Of a DNA stretch of 64,000 nucleotides, positions 26,627 through 35,444 are shown piece by piece. Source of the DNA: Methylotuvimicrobium buryatense 5G (GTDB lineage Bacteria; Pseudomonadota; Gammaproteobacteria; Methylococcales; Methylomonadaceae); contig NZ_KB455575.1 in assembly GCF_000341735.1 (NCBI RefSeq), positions 914,852-978,851 on the forward strand, read 5' to 3'. Within the stretch, counting starts at the first letter, position 1, and every line of letters starts with the position of its first letter. The position numbers and the translations under genes are program-made. The notes beneath the pieces were generated by a model. The model saw only the letters and a list, made by a program, of their open reading frames with translations. It searched no databases and had not been told where the DNA came from.

Positions 26627-28119
26627 GTAGAAAAACCCTATCGGAAACATCGGAGTGGACCTTCGAGCTGATTGAAAAATACCATACGGAAATCGCCCGT
26701 ATCGCAAGTGATTTCGGATTGGATACCTATCCGGTACAACTGGAAATCATCACGGCCGAACAAATGATGGACGCCTATGCCTCGGTCGGCATGCCCATCG
26801 GCTATAGCCATTGGTCATTCGGCAAGGAATTCGTCAAGAACGAAAAACGCTATCAAAAAGGCCAAATGGGCCTGGCTTATGAAATTGTGATCAATTCGAA
26901 CCCCTGTATCGCCTATTTAATGGAAGAAAATAGCATGACGATGCAGGCCCTGGTTATCGCGCATGCCGCTTACGGCCACAATTCGTTTTTCAAAAATAAT
27001 TACTTATTCACGACCTGGACCAGCGCCGATTCTATTATCGACTATCTGCTGTTTGCCAAAAATTATATAGCCGAGTGCGAAGAGCGCTACGGCGAAGAGC
27101 AGGTCGAAGCCATTCTCGACTCTTGCCACGCCTTGAGAAACTTTGGCGTGGACCGTTACAAACGCCCCTCCAGATTGTCTCTACAAGAAGAGCAGGCCCG
27201 GCAGCGTGATCGCGAAGCCTATCTGCAATCCCAAGTCAACGAGTTATGGCGCACCATACCGACCAAAGAACCGGTCTATAGCGCCGCTGACGAAGCCGTC
27301 CGCTTTCCCGAGGAACCTCAAGAAAATATTCTCTATTTCATTGAAAAAAATGCGCCTTTCCTGGAGCCCTGGCAACGCGAAATCATTCGCATCGTGCGCA
27401 AGATAGCCCAATATTTTTATCCGCAACGCCAAACTCAGGTGATGAACGAAGGCTGGGCGACTTTCTGGCATTACACGATCTTGCATCAAATGTATCAGGA
27501 AGGCCTGGTGACCGATGGGTTCATGATCGAATTTCTCCAATCGCATACCAATGTCGTTTACCAACCGGCCTTCGATAGCCCTTATTATTCGGGTATAAAC
27601 CCCTATGCCTTGGGTTTCTCGATGATGAGCGACATCCGCAGAATATGTGAAAAACCGACGCCCGAGGACGAACGTTGGTTTCCGGAAATAGCCGGCAGCG
27701 ATTGGAACAAGACCTTGCATTTTGCGATGCACAATTTCAAGGACGAAAGCTTTATCAGCCAGTTTTTATCCCCTAAAGTCATTCGCGACCTCAAACTATT
27801 TTCCATCTTGGATGATTCCAATGAGCGGGAAATCGCCGTGACCTCGATTCATGACGAAGACGGTTATCGGCATATCCGGCAAGCCTTGTCGGAACAGTAC
27901 AATTTGGGCAGTAACGAACCGAACATTCAGGTTTATCACGTTGACCGTAAAGGCGACCGTTCGCTGACGCTACGCCATACCCAATATCACAGAAGGTTCT
28001 TAGCTCAAAGTGCCGAACATGTCTTAAAGCATGTCGCAAGACTCTGGGGCTTCGATGTTCGGCTTGAAACAGTGGCTGAAGACGGAACGCTGCAAACGAT
28101 AATGGAATGCAAACTTTAA
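26623..28119 (+). CDS. SpoVR family protein (YcgB)
   Basis: 498 residues, overlapping the yeaH stop by 4 bp (ATGA). Family motifs include PIGYSHWSFGKEF, LVIAHAAYGHNSFFKNN and NEGWATFWHYTI. SpoVR is needed for spore cortex formation in Bacillus, while YcgB in non-sporulating bacteria belongs to the stress regulon; its biochemistry is not known. Three in-row genes with prkA and yeaH support a common function. Confidence 0.95.
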   Translation: MSRKTLSETSEWTFELIEKYHTEIARIASDFGLDTYPVQLEIITAEQMMDAYASVGMPIGYSHWSFGKEFVKNEKRYQKGQMGLAYEIVINSNPCIAYLMEENSMTMQALVIAHAAYGHNSFFKNNYLFTTWTSADSIIDYLLFAKNYIAECEERYGEEQVEAILDSCHALRNFGVDRYKRPSRLSLQEEQARQRDREAYLQSQVNELWRTIPTKEPVYSAADEAVRFPEEPQENILYFIEKNAPFLEPWQREIIRIVRKIAQYFYPQRQTQVMNEGWATFWHYTILHQMYQEGLVTDGFMIEFLQSHTNVVYQPAFDSPYYSGINPYALGFSMMSDIRRICEKPTPEDERWFPEIAGSDWNKTLHFAMHNFKDESFISQFLSPKVIRDLKLFSILDDSNEREIAVTSIHDEDGYRHIRQALSEQYNLGSNEPNIQVYHVDRKGDRSLTLRHTQYHRRFLAQSAEHVLKHVARLWGFDVRLETVAEDGTLQTIMECKL

Positions 28120-28191
28120 TCGTCGTAATCGAATACTCAAGCCTAGCGAAAATAAAGATATTTACATTACTTCTGAAAAGCTCACACTTCG

Positions 28192-28459
28192 CGGGGCGAG
28201 TTGTTCAACAGCCCCAAACGCAGCAATCCCCAGTTTGAGCAGTTTCGCCGATTTTAGGGTGCGGGGTATGCCTGTCGATGAGCGCCGTAAACCCATCCAT
28301 GGGGGCTTGGCGGCAGCTCGAACGCCAAGGATGGCGTGAATGCAGATTTTGCAGGAGCAAAAATCTGCCCTGCTGCCGACATCCTCGCCAAGCATACCCC
28401 ACACCCTTTTTGATCCCCAAATTGGGAATTGCTGCCCCAAACGTTTTGATTTGCTTTAG
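28192..28459. repeat. Large MITE copy G (about 268 bp)
   Basis: The ends are GGGGCGAGTTGTTCAA and CCAAACGTTTTGATTTGCTT. The interior has a GGGTGCGGGGTATGC / GCATACCCCACACCC inverted pair bracketing GAGCGCCGTAAACCCATCC, AGGATGGCGTGAATGCAGA and TTTTGCAGGAGCAAAAATCT. It is the fullest copy of this family in the window. A shrunken copy of its two ends, with the centre gone, lies at about 31175-31225. The frames at 28162-28440 and 28278-28532 are repeat sequence, not genes. Confidence 0.75.
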
Positions 28460-28542
28460 TCCTGCTTTAGGGTTAGTTAAACGGCAGAACAGATCTGTTT
28501 GCTGTTTAAAAGTGCATGAAGTGAAGAATTAAGCCGAATAGC

Positions 28543-30240
28543 CTATCTTTGATCATGCGCGACTTTTACATCAACGGTTTTTTGAGATGTGTTGTTCGAA
28601 GCATCAGAGCATTCGACCGTGATTGTATAAACTCGCCCTGAACCCTTTCCTGAGCGTTCGGCTCTTAACTCAACTGTCAGGTCACCCGTAATGTTCCAAT
28701 CCGGACTGGTGTTACCGTCGCCGAGGCCGTTGACTGGTTCGTTGCTGCTCACCGAGGTGATTTTGCACGAGGCGCTAGGATCGCAGACGTCGGAAACCGA
28801 TACATCGACCATTACATTCACCATCTTGTGGTTGGGAGGCCAAAGGCTAGCGGGTGTCGCGGTTAGGCTTTCAATTTCCGGCGGAGTCGTGTCTTGGATC
28901 GTGACGTTCGACGAACAACTGGCAGTATTGCCGGATTTATCGGAGCTACTGAACTTGACCGGTGTGACGCCTAAATCGAAGAAGTCGGGTGCATCGTTAT
29001 TAAGCGATGGGTTGGCATCACAAATATCGTTGACGCTGGCGCCGGCCAAAAATGCCGCTATTTCGGAGTCGGTCGCATTGTTGCCGCCCGGAGCGCTACA
29101 TTCGAGCGTGACCGCAGTCGGACAGGTCAGATTGGGTTTGGTGGTGTCTTGAACTCTTACCGTGAATTCGGCTGCATTGGGCAGACAAGCCGCGACATTA
29201 TCGTTCACATCGACCCGGCATCTTTTGGTTCCAAGCGGAAAGAAGCCTTCGGGGTTAGCCGCTGAGTCGTCGTTCAAGGCAACATCGGCGGGACAGCGCC
29301 AGTTGTAGGTCAAAGGGTTGTTTTCCGGATCCTGGGCATTCGCATCCAAGATGATATTCGCTCCACCGGTAACACTGCATTCCTCGGTGATGTTTTGGGG
29401 GTTCAAGGTCGGCGGTAAATTGACCGTATCGCCATAAGCCTCTGTGAACATACGCAGATTGTCTTGCGAAATCGTGCGCCGAACACCGTTTCCGCCGCTG
29501 AATCCCAACATCAAGTCACCACCGACTCCGGGATGACTCAGCTCGTTGACGACGCTGGAACCCGAGCCGCCCAAACCGTCGCCGCGAAGCGATACGTCAT
29601 AAGCGCCGGATTGTAGATGCACGCAGCCAGGGTTTGGCGCTTGACCAGCCACCGGAAAAGGCGAAGTGCAGGCCGAATTGCTGACGAAATTTCCCGGCGA
29701 AGGATTTTTCATCGCGTCATAGTTCGGATTCGTGAAGCCGCAAGGCTCTCCACACAGCCAGCCGTGCGCATGACCGAATTCGTGTAACAGAGTCGAATAC
29801 AAATCCGCGCGGTTCGGGCCGTTTTCAAATTGCCATTGTGAGCCGGCGATCGGATCGAAATCGTAAGTGTCGGTTGGTGATGCCGCGCCGTCTGGTGCCG
29901 GTGCGACATACCAGACGGTACTGCCGTCATTATCGAACGTCGTGATGCCTTCAGTGGGGATATTGGAGGCGTTAACGGCCGACGTAAAACCGGTACCAAG
30001 TGTGCCACCTGTTAATGAGCTGCCGCTGACTTCAAGTCTAAAATTGCGATTGGTCGTGATGCGGGCATCCCAGCAGGCTGCGGCGGATTCAACGAGGGCT
30101 CGCTCGTCGGCATCGCTGCCGGAATTGTTTAGGTCACCGACGGTTCCTACAATTGTGGTATTTACTGCATAACCTGCCATTGGCGCTAGGCCTAGGATCA
30201 GCAGAATCGGGTAGCAAAGTTTCGATTTTGGTTTAAACAT
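28543..30240 (-). CDS. Secreted metzincin-like putative metalloprotease with C-terminal HYR/Ig-like domains
   Basis: 565 residues with a clear signal peptide (cleavage probably after GYA, residue 25). A zinc-protease-like motif LLHEFGHAHGW places His153, Glu154 and His157 in HExxH, with Gly160 matching the metzincin pattern; the position of the third zinc ligand (163) is Cys rather than His or Asp. Residues 280-565 hold two or more Ig-like/HYR-type modules, rich in paired cysteines and with QDTTKPNLTCP and QDTTPPEIESL linkers. It is probably exported and may act on extracellular protein or mediate adhesion. A second secreted protein gene lies immediately upstream on the same strand. Confidence 0.7.
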   Translation of the reverse strand: MFKPKSKLCYPILLILGLAPMAGYAVNTTIVGTVGDLNNSGSDADERALVESAAACWDARITTNRNFRLEVSGSSLTGGTLGTGFTSAVNASNIPTEGITTFDNDGSTVWYVAPAPDGAASPTDTYDFDPIAGSQWQFENGPNRADLYSTLLHEFGHAHGWLCGEPCGFTNPNYDAMKNPSPGNFVSNSACTSPFPVAGQAPNPGCVHLQSGAYDVSLRGDGLGGSGSSVVNELSHPGVGGDLMLGFSGGNGVRRTISQDNLRMFTEAYGDTVNLPPTLNPQNITEECSVTGGANIILDANAQDPENNPLTYNWRCPADVALNDDSAANPEGFFPLGTKRCRVDVNDNVAACLPNAAEFTVRVQDTTKPNLTCPTAVTLECSAPGGNNATDSEIAAFLAGASVNDICDANPSLNNDAPDFFDLGVTPVKFSSSDKSGNTASCSSNVTIQDTTPPEIESLTATPASLWPPNHKMVNVMVDVSVSDVCDPSASCKITSVSSNEPVNGLGDGNTSPDWNITGDLTVELRAERSGKGSGRVYTITVECSDASNNTSQKTVDVKVAHDQR

Positions 30241-30351
30241 GATTGGTTACTCCCAGCCTTCTGAATAGGGATCGACATGCTGCAAAACTCGGTTTGACCG
30301 CCTAGCGGTCAACAGGCGAACATGACTGTTCTCTCCGAGTGTGAATGTCGG

Positions 30352-30906
30352 TTATCGGATTGTTTCTTCGTCTTGATCATCGTTGCCGTTGTCATCGTCG
30401 CCCCTTTTGATGCACTCGATGCTATCGTCATTGAGCAATCTTTCGGTGCTGGACATGATGTGGTTGACGATATCCTTATAGGCCCTATTAGCCCTGGGGT
30501 TATCGACATCGTCGGCGATCCATTGATATTTTTCAGAGTTACCAATGACGCTTAGCGTAAACCTTGATCCGCCTGGTGCTACTGGGAAATTGGGGCCCGC
30601 CAGTTGGTCTTCCAATTGATCGGCTTCATATTTCACTAGAAAGTCCAGAATCGCGCTGTAACTCTCATAGGGAATCGGACATACGGTCGTTTCGCTGTCT
30701 TGAATTACGAGCAGTTGGGCTGCATCGCCTGTGGGACGAATCGTAATCGATTTGTGGCTGTAGGGAGCATCGCCTGGCTTTTCTAACAAGATTATGTCGG
30801 GATCGGCCGCGTCGGCCGTTTGTGGAAAGTGAGCAATCGCTAACAGCAAGCCTAAATTAAGCGCTGCGAATCGGGAGGAAACTTTAAGCTGGGTTATTCG
30901 GTTCAT
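30352..30906 (-). CDS. Secreted protein of unknown function
   Basis: 184 residues with a signal peptide (hydrophobic stretch then AHFPQTADA before ADPD). The mature part has no domain I recognise; it has a single CPIPYESYSAILDFLVKYEA segment and ends in a very acidic tail rich in Asp (GDDDNGNDDQDEE). It starts 112 bp upstream of the metzincin-like gene on the same strand, so the two may be co-expressed. Its start ATG at 30906 faces the divergent injection-system promoter region. Confidence 0.7.
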   Translation of the reverse strand: MNRITQLKVSSRFAALNLGLLLAIAHFPQTADAADPDIILLEKPGDAPYSHKSITIRPTGDAAQLLVIQDSETTVCPIPYESYSAILDFLVKYEADQLEDQLAGPNFPVAPGGSRFTLSVIGNSEKYQWIADDVDNPRANRAYKDIVNHIMSSTERLLNDDSIECIKRGDDDNGNDDQDEETIR

Positions 30907-31174
30907 AGTTTACGCCTCTCAAAAAAGACCAAAAAGTTTACTTCGTCCCTGAAATGGCCTGAAATGGGGTGTAAGTGTTTATAAATAATCGTAGGTTGTT
31001 AACAATCTTTACCATCCTCAAGGCGGTTTATTTCAATCGAAGTTATTGTTATAAATTTAAATCTTAGTAAACGCCCAGGCCAAATCCTTCACGAGATCTT
31101 AGATATTAAATAAAGATTCTGTCAATTGTCCAAAGGTACGATAACAGGACAAATTTTTTTATTGAAAATCAACT

Positions 31175-31225
31175 CATGGGGCGGGTTGTTCAAACCTCTC
31201 CAAACGTTTGGATTTGCTTAGGCCT
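31175..31225. repeat. Remnant of MITE family G ends
   Basis: GGGGCGGGTTGTTCAA followed a few bases on by CCAAACGTTTGGATTTGCTT reproduces the left and right ends of copy G (28192-28459) with the centre deleted. Otherwise 30907-31282 is AT-rich and shows no gene. Confidence 0.55.
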
Positions 31226-31282
31226 TGTTCGAAATGCTCGAGACTGAGTTACTAAGTCCTATTTCGAATACAACTGTCACAG

Positions 31283-31306
31283 TCTGTAACACCTTAATGT
31301 TACAGA
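31283..31306. promoter_or_regulatory. Putative enhancer/operator site 1
   Basis: TCTGTAACA (31283-31291) and TGTTACAGA (31298-31306) are perfect inverted repeats with a 6-bp spacer. The same arrangement recurs at 31360-31391. It lies about 160 bp upstream of a sigma-54 promoter, a usual distance for an enhancer-binding protein. Confidence 0.7.
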
Positions 31307-31359
31307 TTTCAAGTCTCTGTTAATAAAGCATATTCTATTCGATTGATAAGCCTTCCTTC

Positions 31360-31391
31360 GCTCTCTGTAACAGGCTGTTGTTACAGAGAGC
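31360..31391. promoter_or_regulatory. Putative enhancer/operator site 2
   Basis: GCTCTCTGTAACA (31360-31372) and TGTTACAGAGAGC (31379-31391) form a perfect 13-bp inverted repeat with a 6-bp spacer. The core CTGTAACA-N6-TGTTACAG is identical to site 1, 77 bp upstream. Two copies of one palindrome in front of one promoter are strong evidence of a dimeric regulator binding here; a transcription terminator is less likely because no T-run follows. Confidence 0.75.
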
Positions 31392-31465
31392 AAAATGTGA
31401 CGAATTCAATCTAATATTTTCTTATATTTATCAAGAATTTGAGTTTTTAATCGATTCGTCAAACA

Positions 31466-31481
31466 TGGCATCGTTTTTGCC
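31466..31481 (+). promoter_or_regulatory. Sigma-54 (-24/-12) promoter for the injection-system operon
   Basis: TGGCATCGTTTTTGCC matches the consensus TGGCAC-N5-TTGCW, with GG (31467-31468) and GC (31479-31480) separated by the required 10 bases. Predicted transcription start is near 31491, about 45 bases before the first preferred start codon (31536). Confidence 0.8.
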
Positions 31482-31535
31482 GTTTATTCATGAAAAAGCT
31501 GTTCAATGAATAAATTCGGTAATAGGAAGCGCCGC

Positions 31536-32177
31536 ATGATCGCACATGCTCTGACGATAGTCCTGAACGAACTCAATCGACATTTGACTGGTCATTACGG
31601 GGCGGACGTCATGAATGTCTGTCGCTTGGGGAACTTGGCCGACGGCTTTGGAAACGGGGCGGGCGCCAATCCGCGTGATGTACTTTATTTATCGGTGGTC
31701 AACATCAAGGAAGAAAAAACTTTAAAGAACGTGCCGCACTTCACCCGCAACGACGTTACGCTTCGCACCGTCTATGAAAACCCGCCGACCTTTCTCAATT
31801 TTCAATTACTGCTCGTCGCCTCGCACAGTAATTACACCAATGCCTTATTGATGCTGTCGCGAGCGATACGCTTTTTTCAGGCGCAAAACGTTTTCACGCA
31901 GGATACGGTCGACCCCGCGTCAATTTCGAATAATGCGCCCGCCAATCCGCTCGATCAACTCGAGTCGTTCAAACTGATTTTCGATCTGTATTCTCCGACG
32001 ATGGAGGAAGTCAATCACCTCTGGGGAACCTTGGGCGGTAAACAATACCCGTTCGCGATCTACGTACTGCGTATGTTGGATTTGAAATTCCGGGCGGTCA
32101 AAAGCGAGAGGGGCGTCATTACTGAAGTCGTTCACGATTTCCGGCATAAATCCGGATTGGCGGTCGCCAATGAGTGA
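31536..32177 (+). CDS. eCIS cap/terminator protein (DUF4255, Pvc16-like)
   Basis: 213 residues from the ATG at 31536, which has an AGGAAG ribosome site 7 bases upstream and yields the typical start MIAHALTIVLNELNRHL; the ATG at 31506 would leave almost no leader after the predicted transcription start. DUF4255 (Pvc16_N) proteins cap the distal end of the sheath and tube in PVC and Afp particles. This is the first gene of the contractile injection operon. Its stop overlaps the start of the next gene by 8 bp. Confidence 0.85.
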   Translation: MIAHALTIVLNELNRHLTGHYGADVMNVCRLGNLADGFGNGAGANPRDVLYLSVVNIKEEKTLKNVPHFTRNDVTLRTVYENPPTFLNFQLLLVASHSNYTNALLMLSRAIRFFQAQNVFTQDTVDPASISNNAPANPLDQLESFKLIFDLYSPTMEEVNHLWGTLGGKQYPFAIYVLRMLDLKFRAVKSERGVITEVVHDFRHKSGLAVANE

Positions 32178-33177
32178 GCAAATTCGCGTTAAATATCGGC
32201 GCCTCTTTGAAGTGAAGGTGCTGCATCACTATTGGCTGGACGATGGTGCGACCGTATTCGATTCGATCGCCGACCCGCTGAAAATACAACAGCGCTTATC
32301 GTCATATGATGTCCGCACCTTTCTTGAGATTCGTCCGACCCCAAAGACAGAGAAGCAACTGAAAGCCTATCGGGCTATTTTGATCAATAGCACTTTAGGC
32401 GTGATCGCGGCGGTTCCGGAAGAGGCTGTTATTGCTAGCGATGCGCTTTTCGAGTTTGCGGTTATCGTGCGCAACCCGGCATTCATTAATTACACCGCGT
32501 TGACGCTGAGACGGCAACGCATCATCGATTTTTTCGATGCCGAACTAGGCAAACGTTATTTGTACAAGGAAAACGTACCGGTCTTATCGAATTTGACCGG
32601 TGCTTCTAGAGGCGCCGGCGACGATGAAGTCCTTTTTTTATCCAAGGAATTTCCGGCGATTGCTAATGACGATCCCGTCGAAGCGATAGGCTTATCGGGC
32701 AATGCACTGACACAGCTTATCGCAGATCAGCCGGGCGATCTGCTTCATACGATTACCGATCAAGCCGGGCTTTGGCCGGTTTATGTGCATCAAGGCGATG
32801 TTCCGGTAATGGCAGTGCCGGAGATGGAGGGCGCGGTTTTTCGCGGTATTGCCTTGGATTCGAATCTGCCGAAGGATGTATTTGCGCTGATTCGCTTGCA
32901 TGCCGAAAGACCGGGCGATAGCCGATTCAGTTTGATCGATAGTCAGGGCAGGGCAAAGCAACCCCCGCCTTCGTTTCATGTGCGACTGAAAAATCGCTCG
33001 ACATTTTGGCATTATTTAAACCAAAACAACGGTTCCTTGGAATTCGAAACCGCCGAGCCGTTGCCCTCAACTTATTTCGGCAATGCCGGAAATCGCCGCA
33101 AACCCTCCGAAAACTCAGTCAAGCCGGTTTTAAGCGGCGATAGAGTGATTAAACTCGTTTCGGAGATTTATGAGTAA
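32170..33177 (+). CDS. eCIS-associated protein of unknown function
   Basis: 335 residues, start overlapping the previous stop. No domain is recognised; the sequence looks soluble, of mixed alpha/beta composition, without signal or membrane segments. Its place between the cap protein and the sheath suggests a second cap or sheath-end component, as some AlgoCIS-like systems carry extra proteins here. This is inference from position. A 25-bp gap separates it from the sheath gene. Confidence 0.7.
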   Translation: MSEQIRVKYRRLFEVKVLHHYWLDDGATVFDSIADPLKIQQRLSSYDVRTFLEIRPTPKTEKQLKAYRAILINSTLGVIAAVPEEAVIASDALFEFAVIVRNPAFINYTALTLRRQRIIDFFDAELGKRYLYKENVPVLSNLTGASRGAGDDEVLFLSKEFPAIANDDPVEAIGLSGNALTQLIADQPGDLLHTITDQAGLWPVYVHQGDVPVMAVPEMEGAVFRGIALDSNLPKDVFALIRLHAERPGDSRFSLIDSQGRAKQPPPSFHVRLKNRSTFWHYLNQNNGSLEFETAEPLPSTYFGNAGNRRKPSENSVKPVLSGDRVIKLVSEIYE

Positions 33178-33202
33178 TCTTTAATATGAATCGGTAATTA
33201 TC

Positions 33203-35185
33203 ATGGCTACAGCGTATAAAACTCCTGGCGTTTATATCGAGGAAATTCCGAAATTCCCTCCGTCCATTGCACCGGTCGAAACCGCGATTCCCGCGTTTAT
33301 CGGTTACACCGAGAAGGCGGTTAGAAATGGTGAGAGCTTAACTAATAAGCCGTTACGAATCGAGTCCATAGCCGAATATGAATTGTATTTTGGTGGCTCT
33401 CCTTCTCAGGACGTTACACTGTATTTGGACACCAATAATCAACTCGTGCGATCGGAAGCCTCCGCCAAGCTTTATTTATACGACAGTTTGAGGTTGTTTT
33501 ACGCGAATGGCGGCGGCAAGTGTTTTATCGTATCGGTTGGAGCGTTTCCGGATAGCGTGTCCTCCGCCGATTTAGAAGGTGCTCTGAAATGGCTTGAACA
33601 AGAAGACGAACCGACACTGATTCTAGCCCCCGACGGTGTTTCGGACGACAATGGTCCATTTGAATTTCAGAAACAGGCCTTAACGCAAGCGAATAAGTTA
33701 CAAGATCGATTCGTCATTTGCGATCTCACCAAAAGCGTCACAAATACTGAGTTCAATACATCGGTCGCCACCTTCCGAAATAATATCGGCATCAATTTTC
33801 TCAAATATGGCGCTGCTTATGGACCGTGGATCAAAGCCAATTTACCCCGTTCTTTGATGCGAAGAAATATTACGCTACTGCGTGACGGCGTTAATACGAC
33901 GATTAAACTTGCCAATCTAACTGATGATCAACCAACACAAGCGGTCATTGCGGATTTGCTGTTGGTAGAAAGCTTTGTCAATGAAGCCAAATCGATTAAA
34001 GACGTATTGAGCGGCGGCGCGGACATTACGCTTGAAGATCGCGCTAAGGAATTACAGGACGACTACAATGCTGCGGTAAGCGATAGCCAAATCAAATCGG
34101 CTATTCAAGATATTACGGACTATATCGTGGAAATCATCGTTGAAATCCAAAAACGTTATGAAGCAGCGCCACCGGGTTCCGACAGATTTAAATTACGAAC
34201 CGAAATCGAAAAATATATCGAAAGCGGGCAGATTAAATCGGCATTTCGAACGGTTGCCGATCATCATTTCTTTCTGGCTGCTTTAACCGGAGATGCCGCA
34301 ATACCGTTATTGACGGCGAATAATGATCTTGATGATGCCGCGGAGCTTATGGGGTATACCGATGGGGACACTTTATTGGCAACCCCATTGGTAAATGTTT
34401 CTGGTAGCTACAGCGGTTTAACTACAGTTAAGCAACGAGCCGATGTTGCTATCAGTCCTATTTTGGCTGCCGTAAACGAAGCGATTACGTTTTTTAATTT
34501 TTTGGAAACCACTCAACACAGTTATGAAAAAGCTCTGAACGAAAACTTGATTGCCGGTTTCGGGCTTTATAAAACCTTAGTCACGAAAGCAGCAGAAGCG
34601 CTCAATTTATTGCCGCCATCCGGTGCAATAGCCGGCGTTTATGCTGCTGTCGATCGAGATCGCGGGGTTTGGAAAGCGCCGGCTAATGTTAGTTTGAACG
34701 CCGTCATCGCGCCGGCTGTAACCATTTCTCACGAGCAACAAGGCGAATTCAATGTCGATCCAAATGGCGGAAAATCGATCAATATTATTCGCGCATTCCT
34801 AGGCAAAGGTACACTAGTTTGGGGTGCCCGTACTCTAGCCGGCAACGACAACGAATGGCGTTATGTCAATGTCAGGCGTTTTTTCAATATGGTCGAGGAA
34901 AGCACCAAAAAGGCGACCGAACAATTCGTTTTCGAACCGAACGATGCGAATACCTGGGTCAAGGTACAGGCGATGATCGAAAACTTCTTGACCGTGTTAT
35001 GGCGGCAAGGCGCGTTGCAAGGCATCAAGCCGGAGCATGCCTTTTATGTCGCGGTGGGCTTGGGTAAAACGATGACGCCGCTCGATATATTGGAGGGCCG
35101 GATGATTATCGAAATCGGCATGGCGGCGGTTAGACCGGCCGAATTCATCATTCTCAGATTCTCGCACAAAATGCCCGAATCCTGA
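33203..35185 (+). CDS. eCIS contractile sheath protein (Pvc2-4-like)
   Basis: 660 residues, ATG at 33203. It has the sheath N-terminus YKTPGVYIEEIPKFPPSI...VETAIPAFIGYT, and the conserved C-terminal sheath domain with KSINIIRAFLGKGTLVWGARTL, WRYVNVRRFFNMVEES and a final RPAEFIILRFSHKM. The insert between about residues 230 and 440 is unlike common sheath sequences, is AT-richer by eye and probably forms a surface-exposed decoration domain. There is a single sheath gene, whereas PVC and Afp have three paralogues. A small hairpin (TTCACC-AAGCC-GGTGAA, 35196-35212) and a MITE copy follow before the tube gene. Confidence 0.93.
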   Translation: MATAYKTPGVYIEEIPKFPPSIAPVETAIPAFIGYTEKAVRNGESLTNKPLRIESIAEYELYFGGSPSQDVTLYLDTNNQLVRSEASAKLYLYDSLRLFYANGGGKCFIVSVGAFPDSVSSADLEGALKWLEQEDEPTLILAPDGVSDDNGPFEFQKQALTQANKLQDRFVICDLTKSVTNTEFNTSVATFRNNIGINFLKYGAAYGPWIKANLPRSLMRRNITLLRDGVNTTIKLANLTDDQPTQAVIADLLLVESFVNEAKSIKDVLSGGADITLEDRAKELQDDYNAAVSDSQIKSAIQDITDYIVEIIVEIQKRYEAAPPGSDRFKLRTEIEKYIESGQIKSAFRTVADHHFFLAALTGDAAIPLLTANNDLDDAAELMGYTDGDTLLATPLVNVSGSYSGLTTVKQRADVAISPILAAVNEAITFFNFLETTQHSYEKALNENLIAGFGLYKTLVTKAAEALNLLPPSGAIAGVYAAVDRDRGVWKAPANVSLNAVIAPAVTISHEQQGEFNVDPNGGKSINIIRAFLGKGTLVWGARTLAGNDNEWRYVNVRRFFNMVEESTKKATEQFVFEPNDANTWVKVQAMIENFLTVLWRQGALQGIKPEHAFYVAVGLGKTMTPLDILEGRMIIEIGMAAVRPAEFIILRFSHKMPES

Positions 35186-35195
35186 TTTTTGCGGC

Positions 35196-35212
35196 TTCAC
35201 CAAGCCGGTGAA
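35196..35212 (+). terminator. Hairpin after the sheath gene
   Basis: TTCACC and GGTGAA pair around AAGCC, 10 bases after the sheath stop. There is no T-run, so it would be at most a weak attenuator or an mRNA-stabilising hairpin. A similar TTCACC...GGTGAA hairpin with a T-run occurs at 58332-58358. Confidence 0.3.
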
Positions 35213-35281
35213 ATTGTTGTAGACCCTTCATGCTTCGACTTGGCTCAGCACGAACGGTCTACAACACATGCCAACTGCTCT

Positions 35282-35427
35282 TTTCAGGTTGCAGAGGTTT
35301 CGGTGACTCGCTTCACATATTAGGGCAACGCAGGGGCAGTTGCCGAGGAGCAAAAATCTGCCCTGCCGCCGACACCTGTCAATCGAGCAACAAAATAGGG
35401 AAGTTATTTATGACCAAATCCTTAGCA
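35282..35427. repeat. MITE copy H inserted between sheath and tube genes
   Basis: Contains GGTGACTCGCTTCACATATT, GAGGAGCAAAAATCTGCCCT, CACCTGTCAATCGAGCAACA and ends in TTATTTATGACCAAATCCTT, the same terminus as copy A. It lies inside the structural operon and separates sheath (stop 35185) from tube (start 35445). Confidence 0.75.
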
Positions 35428-35444
35428 AACAAGAGGGAATCATC

